Position numbers and translations under genes: made by a program. A stretch of DNA of 64,000 bases from positions 1-64,000 of the forward strand of contig CAVZVI010000008.1 in assembly GCA_963778675.1 (NCBI GenBank). The letters are read 5' to 3'. Position 1 is the stretch's first letter, and each line of letters opens with the position of its first letter. Origin of the DNA: CAWCDJ01 sp963778675. Its GTDB lineage: Bacteria > Acidobacteriota > Terriglobia > Bryobacterales > Bryobacteraceae. Positions 60,724 to 64,000 of the stretch are shown one piece after another. A model generated the notes under the pieces. That model did no database searches and was not told the origin of the DNA. It saw only the letters and a list, made by a program, of their open reading frames with translations.

Positions 60724-61440
60724 CTACTGGCTTTCGCTATCTCCGAGCGCGGCGCGCTTCGGGGTTTCGATGGAAAAGTTGCTGAAATCGATGGTCAGCT
60801 CCGCCTTGCCCACCAGCCGCGTGTCGACTACGCTTTGTACCTGCAGGGGGACCGAGATCCCGTCGCGAATCTCGTACTTCCGGACGAATGCCACCTTCTT
60901 GATGAGAATCGAGGGGCTCTTCACCAGGCGGCCGGATTCCTGGACCCGCAAAAAGGTCGCGGAGTCGATCCAAAGCTCGCCTTTGTATAGACCGGGCGCT
61001 TTCTTTTTCGGCGAGACTTCGAATACGTAGGCCGGGCGGCCGTCGAGCACCCGTTCGCCTTTGTATTTGAATTTATAATGATCCGGCGTTACCGACAGAG
61101 CCAGCGCCTGGTTCCTCTGGGATTCTGCTTCCGCCGAGAGATAGCGGGCAATGACTTCCCGCTTGACCGTGTTGTCGCCATCAAATTTGAGGGCTTCGTA
61201 AGTAATCCTACCGAGCGCGGAAATCCGCCGGAGAGCGTGCAGCCGGCCCTGCTTTTTCAGCCTGGGAATGGCGCCCGCAATCTCGACCTCCATCGACGCC
61301 CCGTTGAGCGATTGTTCCTGTGTGCGTGAAGCGGCACAATAACTCTGAACAATGGCATCCGGCGCCTCGACCGAGGACTCGGCAATCAGTGACAGGCTGG
61401 CAATTAAGAACAAAGAGAGAGTGCGCAACTTCAAGTTCAC
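60724..61440 (-). CDS. Exported LolA-like protein
   Basis: 238 residues from GTG 61440. A signal peptide (1-19) precedes a beta-rich body: NQALALSVTPDHYKFKYKG, RPAYVFEVSPKKKAPGLYKGELWID and FLRVQESGRLVKSPS are a pattern shared with LolA/RseB-type sheets that bind lipids. No catalytic motif is visible. The start codon and ribosome site are weak, so the exact N-terminus is uncertain. Its position beside hopanoid genes makes a lipid-related role attractive but unproven. Confidence 0.75.
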   Translation of the reverse strand: MNLKLRTLSLFLIASLSLIAESSVEAPDAIVQSYCAASRTQEQSLNGASMEVEIAGAIPRLKKQGRLHALRRISALGRITYEALKFDGDNTVKREVIARYLSAEAESQRNQALALSVTPDHYKFKYKGERVLDGRPAYVFEVSPKKKAPGLYKGELWIDSATFLRVQESGRLVKSPSILIKKVAFVRKYEIRDGISVPLQVQSVVDTRLVGKAELTIDFSNFSIETPKRAALGDSESQ

Positions 61441-61556
61441 CGACCCCGAACAGAGAGATAACCTTAGAAGCCTTTAGTCTAGCAGTAACGGGCCGGTGCG
61501 GGCAATTCGGGAAAACAGCCCGCTTCTGATGGTCGCGGCTCCGGTTCGATTTCAAA

Positions 61557-62606
61557 CTAGCGGTACGCCAGGATTACGTCGGCACGGCTCTTGAGGCGCG
61601 CGGCCTCGTCAAAGCGGCGTTCGCGTTTGCGGAGCTCCGCCAACGCCTCCAGGGTCGCGGCCATGATTGGGCCGGGCTTTAGCATGTACTTCTCCTCGAG
61701 CGCCAGCGCCCTGGTTAACAACTGGTCGGCCTCTTTGAATCGATCCTGCCTGACCCGCAGCAGTCCCAGGTTGGCGAGCGTCATGGATTGTTCGAATCCG
61801 CAATTGGGGCAATTCTTATCCATGATCTTCTGTGCGCGGAGCAATGCCTGTTCCGCCATCGCGTACTTATGATCGGTCAGGAGCAGCAGGCCCTCCTCGC
61901 TCAGGATGCATCCGACGCGCGGGTGCTCGGGTCCGAGTGTCTTTCCGTAAATCTCCTGAGCCTTGCGATAGAGCGGGAGCGCGCGGTCCAGCCGCCCGGA
62001 GACGCGATGGATCTCCGCCACGTTGCTGTACTCGAGCGCGGCATCCACGCTGTTCTCGCCCTCGGTCTCGAGCGTGAGTTTCAGCGCCTCTTCGGCAAGA
62101 GGAAGGGCTTCATCGGGTTTCGACTGCTGGGTATAAAGGGCGGCCAGTCCGCCCAGGGTTCGCGCCAGCTGCAGGTCGTGCGGGTAGAACTCCCTTTCGA
62201 TGGGGAGTGCCTCGTTGAAGAGTTTCTCCGCATAGCCGGCGTCCTCCAGCATCAGGGCGACGCCACCCAGCAGGTTCATGTTCATAAGCGTACGTTCGTT
62301 GCGCACTCCCAGAGTCCGGCGGAAGATGGCGAGGGAATCCTCGAGGGTTTTCTCGCATTCCTGGCGCCGCCCCTCGCCGCATTGTGCCTGCGCCAGGTTC
62401 ACTTCCGTAACCGCAAAGTGCGCGTCATGTCCGGGGCCGAGGGCGCGCCACCGGTCCATGGCCTTGTGAAAGAGGGCTTCGGCTTCCTGGTTGGCGCCGC
62501 GCGCGGCGGCCGCGAGGCCTTCGTCATTCCACTGATAAGCCGGGTCGCTCTGGGCGGCCGCCGTACAAGCCAGAACCGATAGAGCAAACAGCTTGAGCCA
62601 GTTCAT
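61557..62606 (-). CDS. Exported tetratricopeptide-repeat protein
   Basis: ATG 62606 gives 349 residues. A signal peptide (1-18, ACTAAAQ) precedes at least seven TPRs of the kinesin-light-chain type (EALPLAEEALKLTLETEG, SVDAALEYSNVAEIHRVSG, ALPLYRKAQEIYGKTLGPEHP). It is probably a scaffold in the periplasm. It is divergent from the UPF0182 gene across 154 bp, which contains the palindrome at 62661. Confidence 0.9.
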   Translation of the reverse strand: MNWLKLFALSVLACTAAAQSDPAYQWNDEGLAAAARGANQEAEALFHKAMDRWRALGPGHDAHFAVTEVNLAQAQCGEGRRQECEKTLEDSLAIFRRTLGVRNERTLMNMNLLGGVALMLEDAGYAEKLFNEALPIEREFYPHDLQLARTLGGLAALYTQQSKPDEALPLAEEALKLTLETEGENSVDAALEYSNVAEIHRVSGRLDRALPLYRKAQEIYGKTLGPEHPRVGCILSEEGLLLLTDHKYAMAEQALLRAQKIMDKNCPNCGFEQSMTLANLGLLRVRQDRFKEADQLLTRALALEEKYMLKPGPIMAATLEALAELRKRERRFDEAARLKSRADVILAYR

Positions 62607-62660
62607 CCCTGCGTCACTCTCCTGCTGCTTGTGACGTTGCGCCGGGCACGCGGTCTTGCC

Positions 62661-62673
62661 GTTTACCGTAAAC
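62661..62673. promoter_or_regulatory. Palindrome GTTTACCGTAAAC
   Basis: A perfect 6-bp inverted repeat about one central base, in the divergent gap between the TPR and UPF0182 genes. It is the right size for a dimeric regulator, but no regulator is nearby and the function is unknown. Confidence 0.3.
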
Positions 62674-62760
62674 CCGGGGACGGGAGCGCACGGAAGGCGT
62701 CTGTCCAGTGTGCCGCATCGTCCGGTAACCACCGGCAGGTGGCGGTGCTACGCTTGGGGC

Positions 62761-64000
62761 ATGGGAACATACAGGATCGAACGCGGCCGAAGGCCCGGCG
62801 CGCCCGTCGCTCGAATCACCCTCATCGCTGTCATTGTGCTACTGCTGCTCAGCGCTCGTTCGATCGCCTCCTATGCAGTCGACATCGCGTGGTGGAGAGA
62901 GTTGGGCCAGTTCCGCACCTGGCTGAGCATGCTGTACTACAGCCTTGCCCCGGTGGCCATCGCTACGCTGCTGGCGTTCGGGGTGTTGTGGCTGGCGCAC
63001 GCTCGCGCGGTCAAGTTCGCCGGCACGGGCCTGCGCGAGCACCGCCTCTATTTCTGGATTTCCACCGCCGTCCTGTTCGTACTCGCCTATCTGATTGCTG
63101 CTTCCGCTATCGACACCTGGACTGTGGTGCGATTTGCGGGCTCCCGGGGGCTGCCCGCGGCCACGACCACGTGGCACGATGCGGTATTTCTGAAGCCGCT
63201 CTCGTTTTACCTCTTCGATCTGCCTTTTTACCTGATGCTGCGAAGTTATGTGCTGGCGCTGGTGATCTTCTGCATTCTGGTTTATTGGATCGCCGCACGA
63301 GCCTGGCAGCTTCGCTACCGCTTTCCGGACCTGCGGGAAGCGCGCGAGATCGACCCCGGCTTCTTCCGGCTGGAAGGCGGCCTTGAATCGAAGTTTCTCC
63401 GCGGCGCGGCAGTGGTTCTGCTGCTGGCGCTGGCGGCGCGGTTCTTCCTGGGCCGGTACGAGATGGTGTACAACGATCACGGGTCGTTCCTGGTCGGCAT
63501 CGACTGGGTGGATCAGAAGATCGCTCTGCCCCTGCAGTGGCTGATGATCGCGGCGTGCCTCGCGGCCGCGGCGTTCGTCTGGGCGGGCCGGTGGCTGCTG
63601 GCTGCGTCCATGGCGGTTGCACTCGTGGTGGCGTTCGTCCTGCCGCCCGCCGTAAGCGCGCTCTACGTCAAGCCCAACGAGATCTCGCTCGAGCGGCCAT
63701 ACATCGATACCCACATTCACGCAACCCTCAGCGCCTTCGGCCTGGAGAAGAACATGCAGCAGATCGACTTCAAGGCCCAGCCCGACGCTCCCATCGACAT
63801 GGCGCAGAACCAGCCGCTGCTCGATAACGTCCGCCTCTGGGACTGGAAGCCGTATCACGACACCATCACCCAGCTCCAGGCCCTGCGCACCTACTACGCC
63901 TTCCACGACAGCGATGTGGACCGCTATACGATTGACGACCAGTACAAGCAGGTTCTCCTCTCTCCGCGCGAGCTCGATATCAGCCAGCTGCCGGATGCCC
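62761..64000 (+). CDS. UPF0182-family membrane protein, 5' part
   Basis: The frame is open from ATG 62761 to the window edge, so only about 413 residues are seen of a family usually near 900. Seven membrane helices are recognisable (about 18-38, 57-77, 97-115, 160-180, 215-232, 255-275, 280-297). From about 305 the soluble COG1615 domain begins: NEISLERPYIDTHIHATL, WDWKPYHDTITQLQALRTYY, FHDSDVDRYTID. The family has no established function. The start is supported by a GGGG just upstream and by divergence from the TPR gene. Confidence 0.92.
   Translation, partial: MGTYRIERGRRPGAPVARITLIAVIVLLLLSARSIASYAVDIAWWRELGQFRTWLSMLYYSLAPVAIATLLAFGVLWLAHARAVKFAGTGLREHRLYFWISTAVLFVLAYLIAASAIDTWTVVRFAGSRGLPAATTTWHDAVFLKPLSFYLFDLPFYLMLRSYVLALVIFCILVYWIAARAWQLRYRFPDLREAREIDPGFFRLEGGLESKFLRGAAVVLLLALAARFFLGRYEMVYNDHGSFLVGIDWVDQKIALPLQWLMIAACLAAAAFVWAGRWLLAASMAVALVVAFVLPPAVSALYVKPNEISLERPYIDTHIHATLSAFGLEKNMQQIDFKAQPDAPIDMAQNQPLLDNVRLWDWKPYHDTITQLQALRTYYAFHDSDVDRYTIDDQYKQVLLSPRELDISQLPDA

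Noticed and set aside
1..64000. CRISPR array, rRNA operon or replication origin
   Set aside because: No regularly spaced repeats, rRNA-like blocks or DnaA-box cluster were noticed on reading; short or diverged cases could be missed by eye.

Overview
This window looks like chromosomal DNA of an acidobacterium, most likely of the Solibacter/Bryobacter type. The support is its high GC, an Oar-like TonB receptor with a carboxypeptidase-regulatory domain, an ECF sigma factor coupled to a Ser/Thr kinase with a TolB/PD40-like propeller, several enzymes with twin-arginine signals, and hopanoid genes hpnI and hpnJ. The taxonomic call is inference. No rRNA, CRISPR array or intact tRNA is visible.

1-17.8 kb is a coherent catabolic locus. 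It holds an outer-membrane receptor, a forward operon (SDR, cyclase, AstE-like deacylase, enolase-superfamily dehydratase/racemase), a reverse operon (RraA-like, amidohydrolase, clan GH-A hydrolase), two large exported glycosidases transcribed divergently (a six-hairpin type and a GH2), an IclR regulator and a two-gene DMT transporter. Four intergenic sites share the pattern TTCC-N8-GGAA with identical spacing, a candidate regulon for the IclR protein. The substrate is probably a plant or microbial glycan with uronic or sugar-acid units.

17.8-28.2 kb is a scarred accessory region: an IS6-family transposase remnant, an unrecognised decayed gene, a tRNA-Arg(ACG) 3' fragment, a truncated serine recombinase, and two copies of a cassette built around a secreted zincin-like metalloprotease. 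One cassette still has its ECF sigma factor, membrane Ser/Thr kinase and TPR protein; the other keeps only the protease and a chimeric kinase/TPR scar. A caspase-like remnant and a degenerate tRNA-Arg(CCG) close the region.

28.2-32.2 kb carries three reverse genes (mannonate-dehydratase-like, DegT-like, SelA-like) that all have Tat signals. 32.2-48.7 kb holds a 50-residue membrane protein, a hybrid sensor kinase with a periplasmic binding domain, an XRE-cupin/pirin/FAD-reductase operon, a fasciclin protein, an NAD-binding protein, an O-methyltransferase/TIR-STAND pair, a 1,272-residue membrane protein of unclear type, a 33-residue TatA-like peptide, a Sel1 protein and an unknown exported protein.

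48.7-56.5 kb is a tripartite RND efflux operon with a divergent two-component system. 56.5-60.7 kb carries adk and an hpnI-SMR-SMR-hpnJ operon for hopanoid head-group synthesis. The window ends with two exported proteins and the 5' part of a UPF0182 membrane protein.
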